From Cryobacterium suzukii (GTDB lineage: Bacteria > Actinomycetota > Actinomycetes > Actinomycetales > Microbacteriaceae), in NCBI RefSeq assembly GCF_004403185.1, contig NZ_SOHJ01000009.1, positions 1-64,000 on the forward strand: a stretch of 64,000 nt of DNA, read 5' to 3'. The notes beneath the pieces are model-generated. The model made no database searches. It was not told the DNA's origin and saw only the letters and a list, made by a program, of their open reading frames with translations. Positions 48,429-56,890 of this stretch are shown piece by piece; the stretch's first letter is position 1; each line of letters begins with the position of its first letter. A program made the position numbers and the translations under genes.

Positions 48429-50786
48429 ATGCCCCATCGCATGAATCTTTCCAAGAACCTGCCACGCACATTGACGGGCTTGTCAAGCGAGATCCTGCAG
48501 GATCTGCAACAGCTCGCCCGCACCCCGTCGCTGCTCGTGGCCTGCAACTACGGCGGCACCCTGTCCCATCACGTTGCCTCGGACGTGCCGTCCGTGTTGT
48601 TGGCCGAGTCTGCGACCGCACTGCGGGCCCTCGCTGCCCTGCCCAACACCCACACGGCCGTCATGTCGGGCCGCCCGCTCCGCGACCTGGCCGCGGATTC
48701 CCGGCTGCCCCGGGAGGTGCACCTGGTCGGGTCGAACGGAGCCGAATTCGACTCGGAATTCTTTGACGCGCACGAGCCCTCCGATGAGTCCCAAGATTCC
48801 GGCATCGCGCTCGACCGGCTGCGCACCCGTCTCGGCGTCAGCGCCGCCTTCTTCGCCGGCGACGCCGCAAGCGACGAGATGGCCATGAACACCCTGCACG
48901 GCCCCGACCTCGGCATTCGCATCGGCGACGACGAATCCGTCGCCGCTCATCGCATCACCGGCCCCGAAAAGCTCGCCCAGATTCTGGCCCTGCTGTTCGA
49001 GCTGCGCAAGGATTGGTTGTTCGGCCAGCACGTCGTGGCCATTGAACGCCACTCGATGCTCGGCGACGGCACCTCGACGGCCCTCGTGACGCCGGAAGCG
49101 CGCATCTGTTGGATGACGCATCCGCTGCCCGATTCCGGCTCACTGTTTGCGAGCATCCTCGGCAGCGAAGAGGCCGGACACTTCTCGATCGAACCGGTCA
49201 AGAAGAGTCGCGTGCTCGGCCAGCGTTACGTCGACAACACCATGATCGTTGAAACTCGCTGGGCCGACGTCACCGTCACCGACTACATCGAGCCCTCACC
49301 GCTCGGCATCACCAACCTCGTGCGCAAGCTCACCGGTACGGGGCTGGCTCGCATCGTGTTTGCGCCGCGGCCCGACTACGCCGTCGCTTATTTCAACATG
49401 CACGCGACCGATGGCATGGTGACCATCACCGGCACCCCCGACCCGATCGTGCTCTCGGCGGCGGGCGTCGACTTCACCGTCACCAGCGACGGCCGCAACG
49501 AAACGGCCACCGCTATCGTCAACCTCTCGCAGGGCGCTGTCGTGCTCAATCTGCGTTGCGGTGACACCGAGCCGTACATTCCGGATGCTGCCGGTGAGGC
49601 CACCAGGCGCGGTGCGGTCATGAATGACTCGCGTTCCTGGGTGAACGCATTGTCATTGCCGAGCGTCAAGCCCTCGCTCGTTGGGCGGTCGGCCCTCGTC
49701 TTGCGCGCGCTCTGCTATGAACCGACCGGAGCAGTGCTCGCTGCCTCGACGACGTCGCTGCCCGAAGGAATCGGTGGCACGCGCAACTGGGACTACCGGT
49801 ACTGCTGGCTCCGCGACGGCTCGATGACCGTCAAGGCGCTCGTCGATCTCGGGTCCACCGATGAGGCGGAGTCGTTTCTGCACTGGTTGGCCGGGGTCGT
49901 GGCGGACAGTCCTGGCGCGCAGTGGCTGCATCCGCTCTATTCGGTCACAGGATCTTCGCTGTCGACCGAGGCGAGCCTCGAATCGCTGCCCGGGTACGCC
50001 GGATCACGCCCGGTGCGCATCGGAAACGCCGCCGACAACCAGGTGCAGATCGACGTGTTTGGCCCGGTCGCCGAGCTCATCGACACGCTCAGCGCCCGGC
50101 AGGGGTCGCTCTCGGACTTTCAGTGGCACCTGCTCACCGAGATGGTCGACGCCGTCACGAGTCGCTGGCAGGAACCCGACCACGGCATCTGGGAGGCCCG
50201 GCGCTCGCCGCGGCACCACACCTACACGAAGACCATGTGCTGGGTGACCGTGGACCGGGCCATTCGCATCGCCGTGCGGCATGGGCGCGACGTGGGCGAG
50301 GGCTGGGAACAGCTCGCCGCCACAATTCGCGAGGAGGTGCTGCGCGAAGGTTGGAGTGAGGAAGCCCAGTCGTATACCGTCGCTTACGACAGCCCCGACC
50401 TGGACGCCGCCGTGCTGCACATCGGTCTGTCGGGCCTGCTCGACGTGACCGACGAGCGCTTTCAGCTGACCGTGAGCGCGGTGGAGCGCGAACTACGCGT
50501 GGGCCCGACGGTGTTCCGCTACCGCTATGACGACGGTCTGCCCGGGCTCGAGGGTGGCTTCCACATCTGCACGACCTGGCTGATCGAGGCCTACGTGCTC
50601 ACCGGTCGCCTCGACGAGGCTGAGGCACTGTTCAACCAGCTGGTCAGTCTCGTGGGTCCGACCGGGCTGCTGTCGGAGGAATACGACCCCGCCACCGAGA
50701 AGCACCTCGGCAACCACCCGCAGGCCTACTCGCACCTGGGTTTCATCCGCTGCGCGCAGCTGCTCGACGAGTACCGCGGGCGCTAG
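48429..50786 (+). CDS. GH15 glycoside hydrolase with N-terminal trehalose-phosphatase-like domain
   Basis: This 785-residue protein has two parts. Residues about 30-180 resemble an OtsB-type HAD domain (SLLVACNYGGTLSHHV, AVMSGRPLRDLA, VGSNGAEFDSEF, AAFFAGDAASDEMAM). Residues about 200-785 are a GH15 glucoamylase/trehalase-like enzyme (GTRNWDYRYCWLRDGSMTVKAL; GLLSEEYDP near the end with the catalytic base). In the HAD nucleophile motif D-x-D-G-T the first Asp is Asn and the second Gly, so phosphatase activity is unlikely. The ATG at 48,429 follows AAGGA by eight bases. Role: hydrolysis of trehalose or an alpha-glucan. Confidence 0.88.
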   Translation: MPHRMNLSKNLPRTLTGLSSEILQDLQQLARTPSLLVACNYGGTLSHHVASDVPSVLLAESATALRALAALPNTHTAVMSGRPLRDLAADSRLPREVHLVGSNGAEFDSEFFDAHEPSDESQDSGIALDRLRTRLGVSAAFFAGDAASDEMAMNTLHGPDLGIRIGDDESVAAHRITGPEKLAQILALLFELRKDWLFGQHVVAIERHSMLGDGTSTALVTPEARICWMTHPLPDSGSLFASILGSEEAGHFSIEPVKKSRVLGQRYVDNTMIVETRWADVTVTDYIEPSPLGITNLVRKLTGTGLARIVFAPRPDYAVAYFNMHATDGMVTITGTPDPIVLSAAGVDFTVTSDGRNETATAIVNLSQGAVVLNLRCGDTEPYIPDAAGEATRRGAVMNDSRSWVNALSLPSVKPSLVGRSALVLRALCYEPTGAVLAASTTSLPEGIGGTRNWDYRYCWLRDGSMTVKALVDLGSTDEAESFLHWLAGVVADSPGAQWLHPLYSVTGSSLSTEASLESLPGYAGSRPVRIGNAADNQVQIDVFGPVAELIDTLSARQGSLSDFQWHLLTEMVDAVTSRWQEPDHGIWEARRSPRHHTYTKTMCWVTVDRAIRIAVRHGRDVGEGWEQLAATIREEVLREGWSEEAQSYTVAYDSPDLDAAVLHIGLSGLLDVTDERFQLTVSAVERELRVGPTVFRYRYDDGLPGLEGGFHICTTWLIEAYVLTGRLDEAEALFNQLVSLVGPTGLLSEEYDPATEKHLGNHPQAYSHLGFIRCAQLLDEYRGR

Positions 50787-50793
50787 GGGTGTG

Positions 50794-50835
50794 CGGCTGA
50801 CTCGCGAAAGGGCGTCCCTTTCCGCGAGTCAGCCG
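50794..50835 (+). terminator. Terminator of the GH15 gene
   Basis: CGGCTGACTCGCGAAAGGG and its complement CCCTTTcCGCGAGTCAGCCG form a 19-bp stem with loop CGT and one bulged C, eight bases after the stop codon. There is no long T-run. Confidence 0.75.
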
Positions 50836-50852
50836 TGAAAGATTGCGTCATC

Positions 50853-50868
50853 TCGGACACATGTCCGA
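50853..50868. promoter_or_regulatory. TetR operator TCGGACACATGTCCGA
   Basis: A dyad with 7-bp arms (TCGGACA/TGTCCGA, centre CA) lies 20 bases before the TetR start. TAGTAT at 50,877-50,882 is a likely -10 box five bases before the ATG, so the operator occupies the -35 to -10 region and transcription is leaderless. Autorepression is implied. Confidence 0.75.
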
Positions 50869-50887
50869 AAAGTGTTAGTATGGTCTA

Positions 50888-51559
50888 ATGACTTCGTTGA
50901 CTGACCCCCGCCTGCAGGCGGGTCAGGTGCAGTCAGACGTTCAACTTGAGTCGAAGCTCACGCACGATCCCCGGGCTGAGCGCACCAGACAGCTCATTCT
51001 CACGGCGATTCGCACGCTGATCGCCCAGCCGGCGGCATCCGTTTCGGTGGCCGAGATTGTGCGCCTGGCGGGCATCAGCCGCAGCTCGTTCTATGCGCAC
51101 TTTGCGAGCCTTGACGTGCTTGCCGCCGAACTGCTGCGGGCGCAGTTTGTCGACATCGGCTCGGCCGGGCTGGACCTGCCGCGGCCGAGGACCGGTGAAA
51201 ATGCCTCACGGCTCGGTTATGCGCGCCTCGTCGCGCATATGGTTGAGAATTTTCCCCTGTACGCGAGCGTGCTTGAACTGCCGCTGACCCGCAGCGCGCA
51301 CGACCAGATCATCGAGGCGTACGCCACTCGCATGCTGCAGTCGGTGCTCGTCTTTGACGACGCTGTGGACGCCAAGCTGGTCACCACCTACGTCGCCGGC
51401 GGCGCGCTCACCCTGATCGGTGCGTGGATGCGCGGTCACCTCGATGTCTCCGACGACGAACTCGTCGACCAGCTCGTGGCGCTGCTGCCGGGCTGGCTGC
51501 TCGAACCTGTTACCTCACGCGCAACGCCCGTTCGCGTTGCATCACCCACACAAAACTGA
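50888..51559 (+). CDS. TetR family transcriptional regulator
   Basis: This 223-residue repressor has an N-terminal HTH at about residues 28-78 (ERTRQLILTAIRTLIAQPAASVSVAEIVRLAGISRSSFYAHFASLDVLAAEL) and a helical C-terminal ligand domain of the TetR_C_33 kind. The first 27 residues are polar and probably disordered. It lies 12 bases before the CarD-like gene, so the two are cotranscribed; the operator at 50,853 would then set the level of both. Confidence 0.88.
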   Translation: MTSLTDPRLQAGQVQSDVQLESKLTHDPRAERTRQLILTAIRTLIAQPAASVSVAEIVRLAGISRSSFYAHFASLDVLAAELLRAQFVDIGSAGLDLPRPRTGENASRLGYARLVAHMVENFPLYASVLELPLTRSAHDQIIEAYATRMLQSVLVFDDAVDAKLVTTYVAGGALTLIGAWMRGHLDVSDDELVDQLVALLPGWLLEPVTSRATPVRVASPTQN

Positions 51560-51570
51560 AGGCGCATTCT

Positions 51571-52089
51571 ATGAAGATCGAAATCGGCGAAACCCTGGTC
51601 TATCCCCACCACGGAGCGGTCACCATCACGGCCCTCGCGACCCGCACCATCAAGGGCGTCGAGAAGCAGTTCATGACCCTCAACGTGCACACGAGCGCGT
51701 TGACCATTCAGCTGCCGGTCGACAACGTCGAGCTCGTCGGCGTGCGCGACGTCATCGACGCCGCGGGTGTCAGTGCTGTGTACGAAATTCTGCAGAACGC
51801 CTTCACCGAGGAACCGGGCAACTGGTCGCGCCGCTACAAGGCCAACCAGGAGAAAATGGCCAGCGGCAGCGTGTACCGGGTCAGTGAGGTCGTGCGCGAC
51901 CTGTGGCGTCGCGACCAGGACAAGGGCGTCTCCGCCGGCGAAAAGCGGATGCTCGAAAAGGCCCGACAGATCCTCGTCTCCGAACTCGCTCTGGCCCAGG
52001 GCCTGACCGACCAGGAAGCCGGCGACCTGCTGCTCATCGAAATTCAGAACTACGTCGTCAGCGACGAACCGGTCGAGGTGACCGTCTAG
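51571..52089 (+). CDS. CarD family RNA polymerase-binding regulator
   Basis: This 172-residue protein has the CarD N-terminal Tudor-like RNA-polymerase interaction domain (GETLVYPHHGAVTITALATRTIKGVEKQFMTLNV) and the helical DNA-binding C-terminal domain (GNWSRRYKANQEKMASGSVYRVSEVVRDLWRRDQDKGVSAGEKRMLEKARQIL). CarD stabilises open promoter complexes, particularly for rRNA genes. The usual housekeeping carD stands near ispD; here it follows a TetR gene, which hints that its expression is ligand-controlled. The ATG at 51,571 follows GAAGG by eight or nine bases. Confidence 0.9.
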   Translation: MKIEIGETLVYPHHGAVTITALATRTIKGVEKQFMTLNVHTSALTIQLPVDNVELVGVRDVIDAAGVSAVYEILQNAFTEEPGNWSRRYKANQEKMASGSVYRVSEVVRDLWRRDQDKGVSAGEKRMLEKARQILVSELALAQGLTDQEAGDLLLIEIQNYVVSDEPVEVTV

Positions 52090-52130
52090 CCCAACCCCTG
52101 CGATCGGCCCGGTCCGCGTACGTTTTCCTG

Positions 52131-52196
52131 CTGCGCGGGAGGTGCGCCGCTGCGCGGGAGGCGCAACTCCCGCGCACTGGCGCACCTCCCGCGCAG
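52131..52196. repeat. Long nested palindrome (REP-like)
   Basis: An 18-bp arm at 52,131-52,148 (CTGCGCGGGAGGTGCGCC) is perfectly complementary to 52,179-52,196. Inside it a 10-bp arm TGCGCGGGAG (52,151-52,160) pairs with CTCCCGCGCA (52,167-52,176). It lies between the convergent CarD and membrane-protein genes, 32 bases from the latter's stop, and may act as a bidirectional terminator. Confidence 0.85.
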
Positions 52197-52227
52197 CGCG
52201 AATCGGCTGAGGGCTCCTGCACCGCCT

Positions 52228-53547
52228 TTACACCAGTGCGGCGCAGAGCAGCAGCGCCGGCCACGAAGCGACGAGTGCGGCGGCGAGGTAGATCAGGTTG
52301 CGGCGGGTGAGAGTGATGCTGTCTATGCCATACCGCGCACTGAGCAGCATCGTCAGGCCGGTGAGCGGGCCGACCGCGGTCGAAACTCCCCAGCCGATGC
52401 ACGCGGCGAGCACGAACAGGGTGGGGTCTGGAGATAGCGGCTGCACGAGCGCGGCAACGATCGCGACCGACACGACCGGGTGCACGCCGATGAGCGCGCA
52501 CAAAATCATCGCGAGCATCATGGCCCAAGCCACGGGCACGGTGAACCCCGTCACCGGCAGCTGCAGGTCGAACAGGGGAAACAGCATCCGCAGGCCGACA
52601 GCGAGTACCCCGGCGGAGGCGAACAGCGTGACCTCACCGCGCAGCTGCGGCAGGTCGTGCCGGGCATGCCGGGCCAGCGCGCGCAGGGCGCCACGACCGT
52701 TCATGATCAGCAGGCCGATGAGGGTGACGCCGAGGCCGGCGAGCAGCACGATACGCGGAACCGGAACCGTGGGAACCAACTGGTGCGCCAGTACCACCAG
52801 GGCAACGAGGGCCAGCGGCACGCGAATGAGCTCCCAACTCAGCGTGTAACCGGTATAGGCAGGCAGCTCGCGGCCCCACAGGTGAAAGATATCCCAGACG
52901 CTCAGGCCGATGGTAACGAGGGCGAGGGCCAGCCCCACGAGCACCAGCACGAGAGAATTCGCGCCGGGAACGAGAGTGGCGGCGGCCGCGGCGGCCGCCC
53001 AGAACGGCGACCAGTACGCGGCGGTCGAGTAGGCCCGAGAGATCAGCGCCGCATCGGCCAGCCGCAGACTGGACCGGCCGCGCAGGTGATCACCGACGAT
53101 GCCGACCGCACCGATGTTGATGACCGCGCCGAGCGCATGCGCGGCCAGGGCGGTGCGCACCACGGCGAGGCGGCCGTGCAGCCCGGTGCGTGTGATCTGC
53201 GATGTCGGTGTGACGAGTCGGAGAAACGACACGGCGGCGAGCATACCGATCAGGTCCTGGTTGACCAGGAACAGATCGCGACCCACGATCTGCCCGCCCA
53301 GAACCAGGCCGAGCACAACGGATGCGATACCCACACCGATCAGCACCGCCGCAATAATGCGCTGGGTGCGGTTGACCAGCAGCAGCCCGACCGCCGCGGT
53401 AGCGATGGTGAATCCGCCGGCGACGAGCGTCGCATCGGGCAGCAGGACCGACAGGCCAACGGCGAGGGTGATGCCGCTCAGGAGCAGCGCATAGAGCAGT
53501 CTCACTCGTGCCCCCAACTGTTTGACCGTGCCTACGGTCGGACACAT
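52228..53547 (-). CDS. Polytopic membrane protein, possible transporter
   Basis: This 439-residue protein has about twelve membrane helices, Gly- and Ala-rich, with two halves related in layout: LLYALLLSGITLAVGLSVLL and LFLVNQDLIGMLAAVSFLRL early, and GFTVPVAWAMMLAMILCALIGVHPVVSVAIVAAL with GLTMLLSARYGID late. The re-entrant-like segments are reminiscent of ion-transporter-superfamily permeases. I cannot assign a substrate or family. Palindromes of the same type lie beyond both ends of the gene (52,131 and 53,581). It is not part of an operon. Confidence 0.72.
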   Translation of the reverse strand: MCPTVGTVKQLGARVRLLYALLLSGITLAVGLSVLLPDATLVAGGFTIATAAVGLLLVNRTQRIIAAVLIGVGIASVVLGLVLGGQIVGRDLFLVNQDLIGMLAAVSFLRLVTPTSQITRTGLHGRLAVVRTALAAHALGAVINIGAVGIVGDHLRGRSSLRLADAALISRAYSTAAYWSPFWAAAAAAATLVPGANSLVLVLVGLALALVTIGLSVWDIFHLWGRELPAYTGYTLSWELIRVPLALVALVVLAHQLVPTVPVPRIVLLAGLGVTLIGLLIMNGRGALRALARHARHDLPQLRGEVTLFASAGVLAVGLRMLFPLFDLQLPVTGFTVPVAWAMMLAMILCALIGVHPVVSVAIVAALVQPLSPDPTLFVLAACIGWGVSTAVGPLTGLTMLLSARYGIDSITLTRRNLIYLAAALVASWPALLLCAALV

Positions 53548-53580
53548 CCCCTATCCAACCAGTGTCCGCACTCATTCATG

Positions 53581-53641
53581 ATGCGCGGGAGCTGCGACGC
53601 TGCGCGGGAGTTCGGGACATAGCTCCCGCGTAACCCCGCGC
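53581..53641. repeat. REP-like palindrome, second copy
   Basis: CGCGGGAGCT (53,584-53,593) pairs with AGCTCCCGCG (53,621-53,630). A further TGCGCGGGAG lies between them. The units TGCGCGGGAG and GCTGCG are shared with the palindrome at 52,131. It lies 34 bases upstream of the membrane-protein start. Confidence 0.75.
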
Positions 53642-53663
53642 AATACGGTGGTAGAAGTGGGTT

Positions 53664-53691
53664 GATATACTGCCCATAACAAGGGTATATC
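53664..53691. promoter_or_regulatory. Imperfect dyad GATATA...CCC-N7-GGG-TATATC
   Basis: The arms GATATA and CCC pair with GGG and TATATC around ATAACAA. TATACT within the left arm could be a -10 box for the plus-strand gene at 53,856. An operator is likely. Otherwise the interval 53,548-53,855 holds only the REP-like palindrome. Confidence 0.45.
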
Positions 53692-53855
53692 CAGTGGCAC
53701 ACGTGCTTGCTACTGTACAGACCAGCGATATTGTTCGCCCTGGCCAGTCGCGCACACAGATGCATTGACGACTTCTCTGCGCCGGTATCCGTCGTCACAA
53801 AGCCCCCAGCAGCATCCGACCATAGTCGGTGTGCTCTCCCTGCGAGAGGTTCCAC

Positions 53856-54125
53856 ATGAGCGTGACCTGCCCAACGACAATAGGCGTGCGCGAACCTCGC
53901 AGTCCCTCCCCGGCAGCCTCCCGCCCCGCCGGCCAGCGCCCGCGCTACGCCGACTTGCTGCGTCGGGCCACCCCGGTGATGTGCCGCACAGCGCTGGTGA
54001 CCGTACTCGCGCTCGGTTCGACCCTGGGCACACCGGCGTTTCAGACGAAGTCGGAGGAGGGAAACACAACGACGACCAGGACGGTCATCGAGCAGTCCCC
54101 GGCGCAGGCGCGGGCGGGTCTCTAG
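53856..54125 (+). CDS. Hypothetical small exported or membrane protein
   Basis: An 89-codon ORF with GAGAGG eight bases before the ATG. The middle contains a hydrophobic run (TALVTVLALGSTLGTPAFQ) preceded by basic residues, like a late signal peptide or a single membrane anchor. The remainder is Ser/Thr/Ala-rich and low in complexity. I know no homologue. Codon positions look coding but not strongly. It converges on the BrkB gene. Confidence 0.4.
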   Translation: MSVTCPTTIGVREPRSPSPAASRPAGQRPRYADLLRRATPVMCRTALVTVLALGSTLGTPAFQTKSEEGNTTTTRTVIEQSPAQARAGL

Positions 54126-54142
54126 GGGGGCGCCCGCACCTC

Positions 54143-55201
54143 TTATTCGCGCGGGCCAGCGTTCGCCTTGCGGATGCGCCGGCCCTCAGCGACGGTCTGC
54201 ATCTCCTTCAGGGCGGCTTTCTGGCTCTTCTTGGTTCCGCGAGGCGGAAGCTGAATGTTCTGCTCGGCAATGATGCCCGCCTGCAGCTGGCGGCCGCGTT
54301 CGAGTTCGGCGTCGAACTCCGCACCGAGCAGCAAAGCCAGGTTGGTCAGCCACAGCCACAGCAGGAAAATGACGATTCCAGCGAGTGAACCATAGGTTTT
54401 AGCGTAGTTCGAGAACGTCGTGACGTAGAAGCCGAATCCCAGGGACGCGACGACGATCGCAACGAGGGCGACCAGCGCCCCGAGGCTCAGCCAGCGAAAC
54501 TTTGGCTGGCGCACGTTCGGCGTGAAGTAGTACAGCACCGCGATCAGCAGCACGACGGTGGCCGCAAGCACCGGCCACTTGGCAATGGACCAGGCCAGCT
54601 GCACGGTCTGGCCGAGGCCGAGGGCGGCGCCGACGGCATCCGTTATGGGACCGGAAATGGCCAGAATCAACACAACGACGAGCAGCAGGGTGATGCCGAT
54701 GACGGTGACGAGCAACTGAGTGGGCTTGAGCCTCAGAAATGACCGGCCCTCGTCGATCTCGTAGATGCGGTTCATGGCGCGGCTGAACGCTCCGACGTAA
54801 CCGGATGCCGACCAGATCGCGACCGCGATCCCCGCCACCAGGGCGAACCCGGCGGAGGGCGACGTGCTGAACTGTTCGATCGGCCCCCGAATAACATCGA
54901 GGGCGTCGCCGGGAGCGACCGAGGCGAGAATCGTCAGCAGGGTCTCGGCGGACTGCCGCCCCTGCCCGAACACGCCGAGCAGTGAGACCAGGGCGATGAG
55001 CATTGGAAACAGCGACAGCACGGCATAGTAGGTGAGCGTCGCAGCAATGTCGGTGCACTGGTCGGTGCCGAATTCGCTGAGTGTGCGTTTGAAGACGTAC
55101 TTCCAGGAGGTCTTCGTGACCTCGGCCGGCGTATTCGGCTTGCGGTCGTCATCGGGGGGAGGGGCGTCGGTGAGTTCCTGGCTTTGGCCCGTGTCTGCCA
55201 T
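54143..55201 (-). CDS. YihY/BrkB family membrane protein
   Basis: This 352-residue protein has six helices of the YihY/virulence factor BrkB family: SEFGTDQCTDIAATLTYYAVLSLFPMLIALVSLLG, IWSASGYVGAFSRAMNRIYEIDEGRSFLRLKPTQ, and the late KTYGSLAGIVIFLLWLWLTNLALLLGAEFDAELERGR, which is the family hallmark. The N- and C-termini are charged and cytosolic. Function is not established; it is not RNase BN as once thought. Together with the CsbD and Asp23 genes it sits in an envelope/stress neighbourhood. Confidence 0.9.
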   Translation of the reverse strand: MADTGQSQELTDAPPPDDDRKPNTPAEVTKTSWKYVFKRTLSEFGTDQCTDIAATLTYYAVLSLFPMLIALVSLLGVFGQGRQSAETLLTILASVAPGDALDVIRGPIEQFSTSPSAGFALVAGIAVAIWSASGYVGAFSRAMNRIYEIDEGRSFLRLKPTQLLVTVIGITLLLVVVLILAISGPITDAVGAALGLGQTVQLAWSIAKWPVLAATVVLLIAVLYYFTPNVRQPKFRWLSLGALVALVAIVVASLGFGFYVTTFSNYAKTYGSLAGIVIFLLWLWLTNLALLLGAEFDAELERGRQLQAGIIAEQNIQLPPRGTKKSQKAALKEMQTVAEGRRIRKANAGPRE

Positions 55202-55406
55202 GAAAGTCTCCTGCTCGGGTGTGTGAAGCCGGGGTCGCTCTCGATAGGGCGATCACGATTCCGGACGGTGAAAATCTACTGCGTTCTGACCATTTTCAGG
55301 GTGCGCCGAGCGCTTGGTTTCGCCAGCGTCCGTTCTCCGAAAATCGGCCACAGGACCTGAGGTAGGTGCGCGGCCGGCTGTCGTGCCGACCGCGCACTGG
55401 GGTGAA

Positions 55407-55580
55407 CTACTTCTTGAAGACGTCCTTGACGTCTTCGCCGACCTTCTTGGCGCTCGCCGCGGTCTGGTCGGCGCGTCCTTCGGCAACCTTGGAGTCGTCG
55501 TTGGTGGCCTTACCCACGGCCTCGGTGGCCTTGCCCTTGAGGTCCTGCGCGGCGTTTTTCATCTTGTCTGCTGCACTCAT
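55407..55580 (-). CDS. CsbD family stress protein
   Basis: This 57-residue protein reads MSAADKMKNAAQDLKGKATE, then AVGKATNDDSKVAEGRAD and QTAASAKKVGEDVKDVFKK. The D-x-x-G-K-x-x-E-x-x-G-K pattern and the Ala/Lys-rich helical makeup are those of the CsbD-like family, induced by general stress in many bacteria. GAGAGAA precedes the ATG on the minus strand. It is a single-gene unit between BrkB and the Asp23 operon. Confidence 0.85.
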   Translation of the reverse strand: MSAADKMKNAAQDLKGKATEAVGKATNDDSKVAEGRADQTAASAKKVGEDVKDVFKK

Positions 55581-55679
55581 GGTGTTCTCTCTTTCGTGAG
55601 GTGTTTCTGGGGGGCTGTTCGGCGCGGAAGCGCTGAACGTAAGTCGGGGTGGGCGCCGGTGAGAGGCATCCGCGGAGAA

Positions 55680-56285
55680 TTAAGTAATGCGCGTCGTGCG
55701 ACTGGTACGCACCCGGAAGCCTCCACTGATCTGCACAAGGGCGGGGATGCGCAGGCCGAGGAGTTCGTCGAGGGCAAGCACGGCCTGTTCCACGATGCGC
55801 ACGACGTCGGTCGGGGAGGTGCCGCGTCGACAGGTCACCGAGACTTTGAGTACAGCGTCGCGGGCCACCCGGTAGGTCGAGACGCGGGTCGAGAGAAATT
55901 CCGGGCGCTCGCTGAGCGCGTTCTGCAGCGCTTGCTCGGCGACCGCCGAATCAACCTGTGTGGTGCCCCAGTCCGTGGTGTGTTCACTGATCAGGTAGCC
56001 GGAATGGCCGCGGCCCTGCCGCAGAATGAAACTGAGCAGCAGGCCGACGATGGCCAGCAACAGGGCGAGGGCAACAAACCAGATCCAGCTATTCTGCGTG
56101 TCGCCGAGCGGCGTGGATTGGAGCCAGCCGGTGACCGTGCCGCCAGCCGTGTCAGTGACCGAGGCCCAGGCATCCCGCAGTGTCGCTTGCGTTGCGAGCA
56201 GGCCGAGCAGAGCGGACACGGCCAGCAGCACCAGCCCGGTCACAAAAATGACGCTGCGGTTGAGCGCGCGGTTGGTGTTGTTCAC
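55680..56285 (-). CDS. Asp23-associated membrane protein (AmaP-like)
   Basis: This 201-residue protein has two N-terminal membrane helices (VIFVTGLVLLAVSALLGLLA and WIWFVALALLLAIVGLLLSFIL) and a cytosolic domain ending VVRIVEQAVLALDELLGLRIPALVQISGGFRVR. The layout matches AmaP, the membrane anchor of Asp23 in Gram-positive bacteria. It is the last gene of a five-gene operon and overlaps the DUF6286-like gene by four bases. Confidence 0.72.
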   Translation of the reverse strand: MNNTNRALNRSVIFVTGLVLLAVSALLGLLATQATLRDAWASVTDTAGGTVTGWLQSTPLGDTQNSWIWFVALALLLAIVGLLLSFILRQGRGHSGYLISEHTTDWGTTQVDSAVAEQALQNALSERPEFLSTRVSTYRVARDAVLKVSVTCRRGTSPTDVVRIVEQAVLALDELLGLRIPALVQISGGFRVRTSRTTRIT

Positions 56286-56890
56286 GTTCCGACCTTTCCG
56301 CTGCGGGCCACGACGACCCGAGTCTGCAGCGTCGGTCGCAGACGCAGGCCATCGAGCTGGTCGTGCACGGCCTGCTGCACCGAGTCGCGCTGCACCGGCT
56401 GCCCCGATGTCGGCACTAAATGCACGGTGGCGAGGCGACGAGAGATGCTGACGCGGGTGCTGTCGGGGTCGATGCCGCCCACGCGAGCGGCGCGCCCGGC
56501 CAGGGCGGATGCGATCACCTCGTCATCGACGACGGTCACCGTGCGCTCCGAATCGATCAGGTGCCGTGCCCGGCGCCCGGGTGTGACCGCGACGACCAGC
56601 AGCACGATGGCGAGGAGGGAGCAGGCGAGCGCGATGGCGGTGAGTAGCGGAGCAGGCACGGCCGAAACGGATGCAACACCGGCAGCCAGTTCGGCTGGGG
56701 TCACGAGCAGGGGCGGCTGGTCGATCAACAGCAGCACAATCTCGGTGCCTAGCCAACCGCAGAGCAGAATAACGACGATGGCCACGGCAATGGCGGCCGC
56801 TGACCGCGGCGAGTGCAGTTCACGCCGGCTGATGCGCCCGTAAATCGGTGTCATCGGCTCCGAAGACCGGTCGGCCGGTACCGAGTTCAT
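56282..56890 (-). CDS. DUF6286-type membrane protein of the Asp23 cluster
   Basis: This 202-residue protein has two helices (AAAIAVAIVVILLCGWLGTEIVLLLI and LLTAIALACSLLAIVLLVVAV) followed by a cytosolic domain with TVTVVDDEVIASALAGRAARVGGIDPDSTRVSISRRLATVHLVP. DUF6286 proteins accompany Asp23 proteins in actinobacteria. The function is unknown; a structural role at the membrane is likely. It overlaps its neighbours by four bases on both sides. Confidence 0.75.
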   Translation of the reverse strand: MNSVPADRSSEPMTPIYGRISRRELHSPRSAAAIAVAIVVILLCGWLGTEIVLLLIDQPPLLVTPAELAAGVASVSAVPAPLLTAIALACSLLAIVLLVVAVTPGRRARHLIDSERTVTVVDDEVIASALAGRAARVGGIDPDSTRVSISRRLATVHLVPTSGQPVQRDSVQQAVHDQLDGLRLRPTLQTRVVVARSGKVGT

